A program made the position numbers and the translations under genes. This document shows positions 33,769-41,837 of a stretch of DNA of 64,000 bases, one piece after another. Every line of letters starts with the position of its first letter. The stretch's first letter is position 1. Source of the DNA: Glycomyces amatae (lineage in GTDB: Bacteria; Actinomycetota; Actinomycetes; Mycobacteriales; Micromonosporaceae); NCBI RefSeq assembly GCF_020991375.1, contig NZ_JAJLQZ010000001.1:186001-250000 (forward strand), given 5' to 3'. The notes under the pieces were generated by a model, which was not told where the DNA came from, ran no database searches, and saw nothing but the letters and a program-made list of their open reading frames with translations.

Positions 33769-34186
33769 CCGTGCGAGCACACCAGGGCCCCGGCCGCGCC
33801 GACGGCGCGGCCGGGGACCGCACGACGAGAGCGGCCCCGCCGGCGCGGCCCGCTCCCGGAGGCACCCGCCGGGCGCGGTGCGGGCCGGACCGCCGCGAGC
33901 GGTCCGGTGGGACTCGAACCCACCGCCTGCGAGCCGCCTCCCCGCCCGCATCGCGGGAGGCGCGCCGCGCATGGCCGCCGGGAGGTGTCGCGGGATCGTC
34001 CGCGGCACCGACCGTCGCGGCGGCCGGGCTGCCACGCCCGCCCGCATCGCGGGAAGCGTGACGCATACGGCTGGCGGCGGGACCCCCGCCGCGGGCACAG
34101 TTGAGCCGACCGCCGCCCCCGCCGGGGGCGCGCGAACCGAACCGGGCCGCCCGCGGCGGCCCGACGCTGAGAAGGGCGAGGGGCAC
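33769..34186. other. Gap upstream of nadB with tRNA-like and repeated hairpin motifs
   Basis: No gene is apparent. At 33907-33923 the minus strand reads as a tRNA T-arm (GTGGG-TTCGAGT-CCCAC), flanked by a seven-base-pair hairpin at 33886-33906. A 16-base motif, CGCCCGCATCGCGGGA, occurs at 33943-33958 and again at 34039-34054. No complete tRNA cloverleaf can be drawn. Confidence 0.5.
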
Positions 34187-36079
34187 GTGCCACCCGTGAA
34201 CACGCCGGCGGCGGAGCCGCTGCCGCACCTGCCGCGACTGCCGCGGCGGCTGCGGGCCGAGGCGCCCTCCTGGACCGAGACCACCGACGTGTGCGTCATC
34301 GGCTCCGGCGTCGCCGGCCTCACCTGCGCCCTCAACCTGCGCCGGGCCGGGTTCCACGTCACCGTGGTCACCAAGGTCCACATCGACGACGGCTCCACCC
34401 GCTGGGCCCAGGGCGGCGTCGCCGCCGTCCTCGACCCGCTCGACACCCCCGAGGCGCACGCGCGGGACACCCGCATCGCCGGGGTCGGCCTGTGCGACCC
34501 GGCCGCGGTGGACGTCACCGTCACCGAGGGCCCGGCCCGCATCGCCGACCTCGTCCACCTCGGCACCGAGTTCGACCGCCACCCCGACGGCTCGCTCCAG
34601 CTCACCCGCGAGGGCGGCCACCGGGCCCGGCGCATCGTGCACGCCGGGGGCGACGCCACCGGCGCCGAGATCCAGCGGGCCCTGCACGCCGCGGTCCTGC
34701 GCGACCCGTGGATCCGCATCATCGAGAACGCCATGGTCCTCGACCTGCTCACCGACGCCCGCGGCCATGCGGCCGGGGTGAGCCTCCACGTCCTCGGTGA
34801 GGGCGTCGAGCACGGCGTGGGCGGCGTCGAGGCCCGCGCGGTCGTGCTCGCCACCGGCGGCCTCGGCCAGATCTTCCAGTCGACCACCAACCCCTCCGTG
34901 TCCATCGGCGACGGCGTGGCCCTCGCATTGAGGGCCGGGGCCGTGGTCACCGACCTCGAGTTCGTCCAGTTCCATCCGACATCGCTGTACGTGCCCGGTG
35001 CGCCCGGCCTCGGCGGCGGCTCCGCGATCGCGGGCGTCGAACCGGACTTCGACGGTATCGCCGGGGACCGACAATTCCGTGATGATGTGACTACTCATAG
35101 TGGCGATCGTCACTCGGGAGCGGCCCCGGGCGGCGACCGGTACACCGACCCCAACCCGGCCCCGCTCCGCGGGGACCAGCAGGCCCGCCCGCCGGCCCGC
35201 CACCGCCCTGACCCGGCCCCGCTTCGCGGGGACCAGCAGCCGCTCATCTCCGAGGCGCTGCGCGGCGAGGGCGCCTACCTCCGCGACTTCTCCGGCGACC
35301 GGTTCATGGTCGGGCGCCACGAGCTCGCCGAGCTCGCGCCCCGCGACGTCGTCGCCAAGGCCATCACCACCCGGATGATCGCCGAAGGGCGGCCGCACGT
35401 GTGGCTCGACGCCCGCCACCTCGGCCGCGACATGCTCGAGGAGCGCTTCCCGACGATCACCGCGTCCTGCCGCGCGCTCGGCGTCGACCCGGTCGCCGAC
35501 CTCGTCCCGGTCGCCCCCGCCGCCCACTACTCCTCCGGCGGCGTCCGCACCGACCTGTTCGGCCGCACCAGCGTCCCCGGCCTCTACGCCGCCGGGGAGG
35601 CGGCCTGCACGGGCCTGCACGGCGCCAACCGCCTCGCCTCCAACTCCCTGCTCGAAGCGCTCGTGTTCGCCCAGCGCATCGCCGACGACCTCGCCGACCG
35701 CAAGCCCAGCCCCGGCCTCGCCGAGTCGCCCGGGGGCGACGGCGACGTCTGCTCCACGACCTCCCGCGCCCCCCTCCAGGAGGCCATGACCGCCGGCGCC
35801 GGCGTCCTGCGCTCCGCAGTGTCACTGGAGGCCACCGCAGCGTCGCTGACGGCTTTGGGGGACAATGTGTCCGGACGTCCGCGACCGGCCACATGGGAGG
35901 CCACGAACCTGCTCACGGTCGCCGCCGCCGTCACCGCCGCCGCCCACCGGCGGCGCGAGACCCGAGGCAGCCACTGGCGCGAGGACCACCCCGACGCGAG
36001 TGACGACTGGCTCGGGCACCTGTGCCTTTCCATCAGCTCCGACGGGGAGCTCGAGACCACCTGGGAGCCCACCGCATGA
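34187..36079 (+). CDS. nadB: L-aspartate oxidase with an unusual internal insertion
   Basis: The 630-residue flavoenzyme oxidises aspartate to iminoaspartate, the first step to NAD. It has the FAD-binding DVCVIGSGVAGLTCAL, then STRWAQGGVAAVL, HPTSLY and, later, LISEALRGEGAYL, HVWLDAR, AAHYSSGGV and GLHGANRLASNSLLEALVF. Between VQFHPTSLYVPGA and QPLISEAL lie about 78 extra residues (35003-35236) that most NadB proteins lack, explaining the extra length. GTG 34187 follows GAGGGG; a second GTG at 34196 is possible. It overlaps nadC by four bases. No quinolinate synthase gene (nadA) is in the window. Confidence 0.92.
   Translation: MPPVNTPAAEPLPHLPRLPRRLRAEAPSWTETTDVCVIGSGVAGLTCALNLRRAGFHVTVVTKVHIDDGSTRWAQGGVAAVLDPLDTPEAHARDTRIAGVGLCDPAAVDVTVTEGPARIADLVHLGTEFDRHPDGSLQLTREGGHRARRIVHAGGDATGAEIQRALHAAVLRDPWIRIIENAMVLDLLTDARGHAAGVSLHVLGEGVEHGVGGVEARAVVLATGGLGQIFQSTTNPSVSIGDGVALALRAGAVVTDLEFVQFHPTSLYVPGAPGLGGGSAIAGVEPDFDGIAGDRQFRDDVTTHSGDRHSGAAPGGDRYTDPNPAPLRGDQQARPPARHRPDPAPLRGDQQPLISEALRGEGAYLRDFSGDRFMVGRHELAELAPRDVVAKAITTRMIAEGRPHVWLDARHLGRDMLEERFPTITASCRALGVDPVADLVPVAPAAHYSSGGVRTDLFGRTSVPGLYAAGEAACTGLHGANRLASNSLLEALVFAQRIADDLADRKPSPGLAESPGGDGDVCSTTSRAPLQEAMTAGAGVLRSAVSLEATAASLTALGDNVSGRPRPATWEATNLLTVAAAVTAAAHRRRETRGSHWREDHPDASDDWLGHLCLSISSDGELETTWEPTA
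35003..35236 (+). repeat. In-frame insertion in nadB with a 29-bp direct repeat
   Basis: The inserted segment contains two 29-bp repeats, 35154-35182 and 35211-35239, differing at one base. Each encodes PAPLRGDQQ, and each contains the palindrome CCCCGC-(TC/TT)-CGCGGGG or nearly so. The repeat period is 57 bp (19 codons). A patch of much lower GC (about 35070-35115) precedes them. Confidence 0.7.
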
Positions 36080-36975
36080 GCCGATTCGCCGAAGTCCCCG
36101 GCGGGGCCGGACTGGACGAGCGGCTGCTCGCCTGCCGCCTCGACCCCGAGGACGTCTACGTCGCCGTCCAGGACTACCTCGACGAGGACCTCTCGCACTC
36201 GCGCCGCGACGTCACCTCCGAGTCGATCTTCGGCCCCGACCACACCTCCACCGTGGCCGTCACCGCCCGCGCCGACGGCCTCCTGGCCGGACTGCCCGTG
36301 GCCCACGCCGTCTTCCACGCCATGCCCGGCGGCGTCGAGTTCACCTACCTCGCCAAGGAGGGCGCGCGCATCCGCGCCGGGCAGGTCCTCGCCCGCGTCT
36401 CCGGCCCCACCCGCTCCCTCCTGGCCGCCGAGCGCACCGCCCTGAACCTGCTGTGCCGCATGTGCGGCGTCGCCACCCACACCCGCCGCTTCGCCGACGT
36501 CCTCGCCGACTGGCACACCACCGTCCTGGACACGCGCAAGACCACGCCCGGCCTGCGCGCCCTCGAGAAGTACGCGGTGCGCGCGGGCGGCGGCGACAAC
36601 AAGCGCATGGGCCTGTACGACGTGGCGATGATCAAGGACAACCACAAGGAGGCGGCCGGGTCCATCAGCGAGGCCTTCGCCGCCGTCCGCTCGGCCGAGC
36701 CCGGCATCGACATCCAGGTCGAGGTCGAGACGTTCGAAGAAGCGCTCGAGGCGGTCGCGGCGGGGGCCGTGTTCCTCCTGTGCGACAACATGAGCCCCAA
36801 GGAGCTCGAGGAGGTCGTCGAGGCCGTCGGGGACCGCGCCGAGCTCGAGGCGACGGGCAGGATCACGCTCGACAGCGCGGTCGACTACGCGGCCACCGGC
36901 GTCGACTACATCTCGGTCGGCGCCCTGACGCACTCGTCGCCCATTCTGGACATCGGCCTGGACTTCGAGGAGTAG
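36076..36975 (+). CDS. nadC: Nicotinate-nucleotide pyrophosphorylase (quinolinate phosphoribosyltransferase)
   Basis: The 299-residue enzyme converts quinolinate and PRPP to nicotinate mononucleotide. It shows DLSHSRRDVTSESIF near the start, AERTALNLLCRMCGVAT, LDTRKTTPGLRALEKYAVRAGGGDNKRMGLYD (PRPP/quinolinate site) and IKDNHKEAAG. The C-terminal TGVDYISVGALTHSSPILDIGLDF is typical. It overlaps nadB (36076-36079) and coaX follows two bases later, so NAD and CoA precursor genes share one operon. Confidence 0.96.
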   Translation: MSRFAEVPGGAGLDERLLACRLDPEDVYVAVQDYLDEDLSHSRRDVTSESIFGPDHTSTVAVTARADGLLAGLPVAHAVFHAMPGGVEFTYLAKEGARIRAGQVLARVSGPTRSLLAAERTALNLLCRMCGVATHTRRFADVLADWHTTVLDTRKTTPGLRALEKYAVRAGGGDNKRMGLYDVAMIKDNHKEAAGSISEAFAAVRSAEPGIDIQVEVETFEEALEAVAAGAVFLLCDNMSPKELEEVVEAVGDRAELEATGRITLDSAVDYAATGVDYISVGALTHSSPILDIGLDFEE

Positions 36976-36977
36976 CC

Positions 36978-37739
36978 GTGCTGCTGTGCGTGGACATCGG
37001 GAACACCAACACGGTGCTGGCCGTCTTCGAGGGCGAGACCGTGAAGCACTCGTGGCGCATCCGCACCGACCCGCACGCGACCGCCGACGAGCTGGGCCTG
37101 ACGTTCCGGGCCCTGCTCGAGGGCGACGGCGTCGACCTCTCGGGGATCGCCCTGTCCTCCACCGTGCCCCAGCAGGGCGCCGAGGTCGCGAAGATGGCGC
37201 AGCGGTACTACCCGCACGCGCACCTGGTGCAGATCGCGCCCGGCGTCAAGACCGGGGTGCGCCTGAGCATCGACAACCCGCGCGAGGCCGGACCGGACCG
37301 GATCGCCAACACCGTGGCGGCCTTCACCCTCTACGGCGGGCCGTGCATCACCGTCGACTTCGGCACGTCGACGAACATCGACGTGATCTCCGAGACCGGC
37401 GATTTCCTCGGCGGCGCCTTCGCGCCCGGCATCGAGATCTCCATCGACGCCCTGGCCTCGCGCGCCGCGAACCTGCTGAAGATCCCGCTCGTCAAGCCGC
37501 GCAGCGTGATCGGGAAGAACACCGTGGAGTGCCTCCAGTCCGGGATGGTCTACGGCACGGCCGCGCAGGTCGACGGCCTGGTCCGGCGGATCACCGCCGA
37601 GCTGCGCACTGAGCCGACCGCGGTGGTCGCCACCGGCGGCCTCGCCCCGGTGGTGACCGAGCAGTGCGAGACGGTCACCCACTACGAGCCGGACCTGACC
37701 CTCCACGGCCTCAGGATCATCTGGGACCGGAACCTCTGA
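36978..37739 (+). CDS. coaX: Type III pantothenate kinase
   Basis: The 253-residue enzyme phosphorylates pantothenate, the first step of CoA synthesis. It has the ASKHA phosphate-1 motif LLCVDIGNTNTVLAVFEG, DRIANTVAAFTLYGGPCITVDFGTSTNIDVI, GAFAPGIEISIDALASRAA and VVATGGLAP. The GTG start follows GAGGAG. Together with panC and panD upstream, it links pantothenate synthesis to its use. It ends the cofactor operon and is convergent with the WXG100-like cassette. Confidence 0.96.
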   Translation: MLLCVDIGNTNTVLAVFEGETVKHSWRIRTDPHATADELGLTFRALLEGDGVDLSGIALSSTVPQQGAEVAKMAQRYYPHAHLVQIAPGVKTGVRLSIDNPREAGPDRIANTVAAFTLYGGPCITVDFGTSTNIDVISETGDFLGGAFAPGIEISIDALASRAANLLKIPLVKPRSVIGKNTVECLQSGMVYGTAAQVDGLVRRITAELRTEPTAVVATGGLAPVVTEQCETVTHYEPDLTLHGLRIIWDRNL

Positions 37740-37790
37740 CCGCCCTGCCCGTGCGCAGGCGTGTCAGGGGCTCCGGCCCGTTCGGCCCCG

Positions 37791-38939
37791 TCACTGCTGC
37801 GGCGGGTTCTCCTGCTGCGGCTGGGGGTCCTGCGTCGCGGCGGGGGCGCCCTTCATGCCGCCCTTGATACCGGTCATCGGGTAGCCGCCGATGATCTCGG
37901 AGACGCTCCGGCCGCCGGTGACCTGGTGCCCGCCGACGGACGTCGGCGGGATCACCTTGTCCTTGTAGATCGGCCTGAGACCGCCGGTGCCGGGGATGTT
38001 GCCCGAGCCCCACGGGCTCCGCAGCGTGTCGTAGATGGTCTTCTGGTTGGCGGCCTGCGTGTGCGGCATCCTGCCGCCGATCCCCTTGACGTTCTTGCCC
38101 GCGCCGATCGCCGCCTCCTGGAGGTCGAGCATCTTGTTGTGCTGGGCGATGTTCTTGCCGGCGCTCTTGACGTACCCCTGCATCCCGAAGTTCGACACCG
38201 CCTTGCCCGCGTCGTCGAGCGAGCCGGCGAGCTTGGGGAACCGGCCCGCGAGCTTGGACATGGCGTTGCCGAGCTTGGCGAAGTGCGTCGAGATCTTCGC
38301 GATGAGGACCATGGCGTCGGCGATGACCCCCGAGACCATGGCCGCGAACGACCCGCCGAAGGTGAACCACGAGGCCGCCAGCGCCGCGAGCGCGTACATG
38401 ATGGCGCGGGCCACGAACTCGCAGATGAGCTCCAGGACCAGCGCGCGGGTGACCGCGGTCCAGATCCCCATGACCTCCATGTACTTCGCGAGGCTCCCGG
38501 AGGCGGAGCTCCCGGCCCGGATCGCGGCCTCGAAGTCGGCGATCCGCTCCCGGTAGGCGTCGGCGGCGTCGCCGGTCCAGTCGGCGACCGTGCCCGCCTC
38601 GCCGATCAGGTCGGTGGCGGCCTGGTCCAGCGCGGCCTCGATGTTCTTCCAGGTGTCCTTGGTGGCGTTGATCGAGGTGGGGTCGCCCGCCAGCAGCTCG
38701 AGGAAGTCCCGGAGCGGTCCGACGTGCTCGATGAGGAACCCGACGCCGGCCTTCGCGAACCCCATGAGCGGGTTGAGGACCATGCCGAGGATGTCGAGCG
38801 CCATGACCGTGCCGTTGAGGCCCTTCTCCAGGTCGGTCTCGGAGTTCGCGAGGAGCTGCGCGCTGTGCAGGGCCTTCGCGCCGGCGAAGTTGCCGGCGCC
38901 GGGAACGGACTTGTCGGGGTCGACGATGAGGTCGTTCAT
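37791..38939 (-). CDS. WXG100-like large membrane protein, cassette copy 1
   Basis: The 382-residue protein has an N-terminal helical WXG100-like region (about 40-150, with a Trp-x-Gly turn in ADWTGDAADAYRERI), a hydrophobic middle (about 160-215) that could form two membrane helices, and a basic Gly/Pro-rich C-terminal part with SPWGSGNIPGTGG and GGYPMTGIKGG. The last residues are Pro/Gln-rich. No catalytic toxin motif is evident. It overlaps the EspC-like gene by four bases. It is clearly paralogous to the protein encoded at 39839-40981, sharing its whole layout. A type VII secretion substrate or tether is the best guess; no ESX ATPase gene lies in the window. Confidence 0.75.
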   Translation of the reverse strand: MNDLIVDPDKSVPGAGNFAGAKALHSAQLLANSETDLEKGLNGTVMALDILGMVLNPLMGFAKAGVGFLIEHVGPLRDFLELLAGDPTSINATKDTWKNIEAALDQAATDLIGEAGTVADWTGDAADAYRERIADFEAAIRAGSSASGSLAKYMEVMGIWTAVTRALVLELICEFVARAIMYALAALAASWFTFGGSFAAMVSGVIADAMVLIAKISTHFAKLGNAMSKLAGRFPKLAGSLDDAGKAVSNFGMQGYVKSAGKNIAQHNKMLDLQEAAIGAGKNVKGIGGRMPHTQAANQKTIYDTLRSPWGSGNIPGTGGLRPIYKDKVIPPTSVGGHQVTGGRSVSEIIGGYPMTGIKGGMKGAPAATQDPQPQQENPPQQ

Positions 38940-39268
38940 GGCTGCTCCGTCTCGCTGGTGAACTGGTGGAACGTGGAGGCGACCGCGTCGTCGTTGTCGT
39001 GGTAGGCCTCGCCGGTCTCCTTGATCCGGGCGGCGAGCTCCTCGGTGCCCTCGCGGGCCTGGCCGACGGCCTCGGTGGCCTTGTTCGCCAGGTCGGCGGC
39101 GCCGCCGGCGAACGGCAGGTTGACGATGCCGAAGTCGAGGAGTTCGCCGAACCCCTTCTGCTCGGCGGCGTCGAAGGCCTGCGCGACGAGGTCGACCACT
39201 TTGGTCCTGACGCCTTCGGCGTGCGCTGCGAACGCGTCCGCGGAGGGGATGTCGTTGCGGTCCTGCAC
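38936..39268 (-). CDS. EspC-like type VII secretion-associated protein, copy 1
   Basis: The 110-residue helical protein begins with DIPSADAFAAHAEGVRTKVVDLVAQAFDAAEQ and ends with ETGEAYHDNDDAVASTFHQF, the layout of EspC/ESX-1-associated proteins (an N-terminal AHA-like helix and a Y-x3-D motif near the end). A hydrophobic stretch lies in the middle. It is about three-quarters identical by eye to the product of 40978-41310. It lies four bases after the YbaB-like gene and overlaps the WXG100-like gene, so all three are expressed together. Confidence 0.78.
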   Translation of the reverse strand: MQDRNDIPSADAFAAHAEGVRTKVVDLVAQAFDAAEQKGFGELLDFGIVNLPFAGGAADLANKATEAVGQAREGTEELAARIKETGEAYHDNDDAVASTFHQFTSETEQP

Positions 39269-39272
39269 GCGG

Positions 39273-39632
39273 CTACTCCCCGGTGGGGCGGTTCGCCCTG
39301 ACCTGCTGGACGATCTCGCTGTCCTCGCCGAACACGTCGGAGAGCGCCCGGGCCGAGTTGTCGCCGGCCTGGACCGCCGCCTGGTCGTAGGTCTCCTTGA
39401 TCATGGCGGCGAGGGTCCTGGGGGTCAGGGTCTGCGCCTTGCTGCTGAGGTGGATCTCCTGGAGGACGCCGCCGAGGCCGACCGTGACGCGCACTTCGCC
39501 GCCCTCCGACCGGGCGGTGGCCGCGGCCGCTCCCAGCGCCTCGTCCAGAGAGGACGCCTTCTCGACCATGGTGTTGATGCGGGTCTCGAAATCCCGCATG
39601 AATCCTTCTGGATCTTCGAACACGGAGGGCAT
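39273..39632 (-). CDS. YbaB/EbfC-like protein, copy 1
   Basis: The 119-residue protein has the YbaB/EbfC fold signature: a long N-terminal helix (RDFETRINTMVEKASSLDEAL), then GGEVRVTVGLGGVLQEIHLSSKAQTLTPRTLAAMIKETYDQA. Classical YbaB proteins bind DNA as dimers; this divergent group often sits beside ESX-type genes in actinobacteria and may be a secretion partner or chaperone instead. ATG 39632 is preceded by GGGGAACC and, further up, GAAAGGTGC, which also precedes copy 2. First gene of its three-gene unit. Confidence 0.8.
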   Translation of the reverse strand: MPSVFEDPEGFMRDFETRINTMVEKASSLDEALGAAAATARSEGGEVRVTVGLGGVLQEIHLSSKAQTLTPRTLAAMIKETYDQAAVQAGDNSARALSDVFGEDSEIVQQVRANRPTGE

Positions 39633-39796
39633 GGTTCCCCGCACCTTTCTCGAAACAGGCTTGCGACGGCGTGAACGTATCCAGCCTTGGTTACGAGTCG
39701 GTGCGCTTTGCGGCCCTTCCGGACCCGGGCGCGGGTCGCGGGCCAGGTGGATCCGGCCCGTTCCCATCGGATTTCTTTATGGAACTGCAACAGTCG

Positions 39797-39832
39797 CCGC
39801 GGGGCCCGGCCCTCGCGGACCGGGCCCCGCGG
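39797..39832. terminator. Hairpin between the two cassette copies
   Basis: Perfect 13-bp stem (39797-39809 with 39820-39832) around a ten-base loop, just after the stop codon of the copy 2 WXG100-like gene. Each cassette therefore appears to be its own transcription unit. Confidence 0.75.
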
Positions 39833-39838
39833 CCGCCG

Positions 39839-40981
39839 TCACTCCTCCGTCTCCTGGGGCCCCTCGTGCTGGAGGGCGCCGGAACCGCCGCCCAGGCCGC
39901 CCTTGAAGCCGGTCATCGGGTAGCCGGTGATGACGTCGCCGACGGTCTTCCCGTCGACGAGCGTGTGGTCGCCCCACTTCAACGGAGGGGTCACGCCCTG
40001 GTTGACGACGTCGGTCGCCTTCGACGTGTGCGGGATGTTGCCGGAGCCGAACGGGTTGCTCATCGTGTCGTAGACCTTGTTCTGGAAGTCCAGCTGGGTC
40101 TTGGGCACGCTGCCCCTGCCCAGCGGGCCCGCCCCCTTGTAGCCGTCGAGGTTCGCGTCCTGGATCTTCATGGACTTGATGTTGAAGTCGTGATGCTTGG
40201 TCATGGCCTTGGCGTTCATCTTGGTGCCGAACCTGCCCACGGACTCGCCGACGTCGTCGAGGATCTGCGAGGCCCTGCCCATGCGGGGTTTCAGCCCCTG
40301 CATGGCCTTGCCGAGCTTGGCGATCTTGTCGGCGATCCGGGCGATCACCGCGATGGCCTCGGCGATGACGGCGCTGATCATGGCCGTGATCGACCCGCCC
40401 ATGGTGAACCACGCGGACGCCAGCGCCGACAGGGCGTACATGATCACCCGCGACACGAAGTCGCAGATGAGCTCCAGCACCAGTCCGCGGGTGATCGCGG
40501 TCCAGACGCCCATGGCCTCCATGTACTTCGCGATGCTCCCCGAGGCGCTGCTCGCGGCGGTGATCGCGTCGCCGAAGTCGGCGACCACGTTCCGGTAGGC
40601 GTCGGCGGTGTCGCCGGTCCACTCGGACATCGAGTTCACGTCGTCCACCAGGTCGGCGGCGGCCTGGTTCAGCGCCGCCTCGATGTTCTTCCAGGTGTCC
40701 TTGGTGGCGTTGATCGAGACGGGGTCGCCCGCGAGCGCGTCGAGGAAGTCGCGGAGGGGGCCCACGTGCTCGATCAGGAAGCCGACACCCGCCATCATCA
40801 GCTCTTTGAGCGGGTTCACGACCATCGCGAGGATGTCCAGGGCCATGACCGTGCCGTTGAGGCCCTTCTCCAGGTCGGTCTCGGACTGCGAGAGCGCCTG
40901 CGCGCTCGCCAGGGCCCTGGCGCCGGTGAGCGTGCCCGCATCGGGGACCGACTTGTCGGGATCGACGACGAGGTCGTTCAT
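39839..40981 (-). CDS. WXG100-like large membrane protein, cassette copy 2
   Basis: The 380-residue paralogue of the product of 37791-38939 shares the same start (MNDL-V-DPDKSVP), the W-x-G turn (MSEWTGDTADAYRNV), hydrophobic middle (about 160-215) and C-terminal GSGNIPHT and GYPMTGFKGG. It diverges most in the segment between the membrane region and the C-terminus (about 230-300). It overlaps the EspC-like gene by four bases. The extreme C-terminus is Glu/Gly-rich rather than Pro/Gln-rich. Role inferred as for copy 1. Confidence 0.75.
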   Translation of the reverse strand: MNDLVVDPDKSVPDAGTLTGARALASAQALSQSETDLEKGLNGTVMALDILAMVVNPLKELMMAGVGFLIEHVGPLRDFLDALAGDPVSINATKDTWKNIEAALNQAAADLVDDVNSMSEWTGDTADAYRNVVADFGDAITAASSASGSIAKYMEAMGVWTAITRGLVLELICDFVSRVIMYALSALASAWFTMGGSITAMISAVIAEAIAVIARIADKIAKLGKAMQGLKPRMGRASQILDDVGESVGRFGTKMNAKAMTKHHDFNIKSMKIQDANLDGYKGAGPLGRGSVPKTQLDFQNKVYDTMSNPFGSGNIPHTSKATDVVNQGVTPPLKWGDHTLVDGKTVGDVITGYPMTGFKGGLGGGSGALQHEGPQETEE

Positions 40982-41310
40982 GCCTGCTCCGTTTCATCGA
41001 TGAACTGCTTGAAGGACGCGCTGACCGCCCCGTCGTTGTCGTGGTAGGCCTCGCCGGTCTCCTTGATCTGGACGGCGAGCTCCTCGGTCCCCTCTCGGGC
41101 CTGCCCGATGGCGTCCTTCGCCTTGTTCGCCAGGTCGGCCGCGCCGCCGGCGAACGGCAGGTTGATGATGCCGAAGTCCAGGACGTCGCCGAAGCCCTTC
41201 TGCTCCGCGGCGTCGAAGGCCTGCCCGACCACGTCGACCACTTTGGACCTGATGGCGTCGGCGTGCTTGTCGAAGGCGTCCTCGGAGGGGATGTCGTTGT
41301 TGTTCTGCAC
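40978..41310 (-). CDS. EspC-like type VII secretion-associated protein, copy 2
   Basis: The 110-residue product matches copy 1 in length and sequence, with the identical runs DAAEQKGFG, NLPFAGGAADLANKA and KETGEAYHDND. The differences are mostly surface Lys/Asp/Glu changes, suggesting both copies are functional and under selection. It overlaps the WXG100-like gene by four bases and lies three bases after the YbaB-like gene. Confidence 0.78.
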   Translation of the reverse strand: MQNNNDIPSEDAFDKHADAIRSKVVDVVGQAFDAAEQKGFGDVLDFGIINLPFAGGAADLANKAKDAIGQAREGTEELAVQIKETGEAYHDNDGAVSASFKQFIDETEQA

Positions 41311-41313
41311 GGG

Positions 41314-41673
41314 TCAGTCCTCCGGCGGCCTGCTGGCCTTGGCCTGCCGCACGATCTCGCTGTCCTCGCCGAAGACGGAGGCGAGCGCCTGCGTGGAGGC
41401 GTTGCCCGCCTGGATCGCCGCCTCGTCGTACGTCTCCTTGATGAGGGCGGCCAGGGTCCGGGGGGTGAGGGTCTGGGCCTGCGAGCTGAGCTTGATCTCC
41501 TGGAGGGTGCCGCCGAGGCCGACGGTCACGCGCACCTCGCCTCCGGGGGACTTGGCGGTGGCCTGCGCCGCCTCCATCGCCTCGTTCAGCGAGGAGGCCT
41601 TGTCGACCATCGTCGCGATGCGGCTCTGGAAGTCCCGCATGTAGCCTTCGGGGTCGTCGAATACGGAGGGCAT
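41314..41673 (-). CDS. YbaB/EbfC-like protein, copy 2
   Basis: The 119-residue product has the same length as copy 1 and shares MPSVFxDPEG at the start and TVGLGGxLQEI-LSS-AQTLTPRTLA in the core. ATG 41673 is chosen to match copy 1; a second ATG four codons upstream (41685) is possible. Its upstream sequence repeats the GAAAGGTGC block of copy 1. It begins the second cassette, 164 bases from ispE. Confidence 0.8.
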   Translation of the reverse strand: MPSVFDDPEGYMRDFQSRIATMVDKASSLNEAMEAAQATAKSPGGEVRVTVGLGGTLQEIKLSSQAQTLTPRTLAALIKETYDEAAIQAGNASTQALASVFGEDSEIVRQAKASRPPED

Positions 41674-41837
41674 CGTTCCGGGCACCTTTCGTGAAGGGCG
41701 GTCATAGCCTTACGAATGTACCAACGGGGAATGAATGTCCTGCTGCGCCGAGGTGACGATCGGGCACGACACGGGCGTGTCCGGGCCGATCGGTAAACAA
41801 CCCGTAAAATTCTTTACGGAAACGTGACCGCCGCGCC

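Noticed and set aside
33886..33990. Complete tRNA gene on the minus strand upstream of nadB
   Set aside because: Only the T-arm fits; no acceptor stem partner or anticodon arm can be found within 90 bases.
31859..35620. 1253-codon open frame on the minus strand across panD, the S10 peptidase and nadB
   Set aside because: It covers three confidently identified + strand genes and has no motif of its own.
37791..41673. Polymorphic toxin-immunity system in the duplicated cassette
   Set aside because: The C-terminal ends show no nuclease, deaminase or other toxin motif, and no small immunity gene follows; both ends share the same conserved GYPMTG motif.
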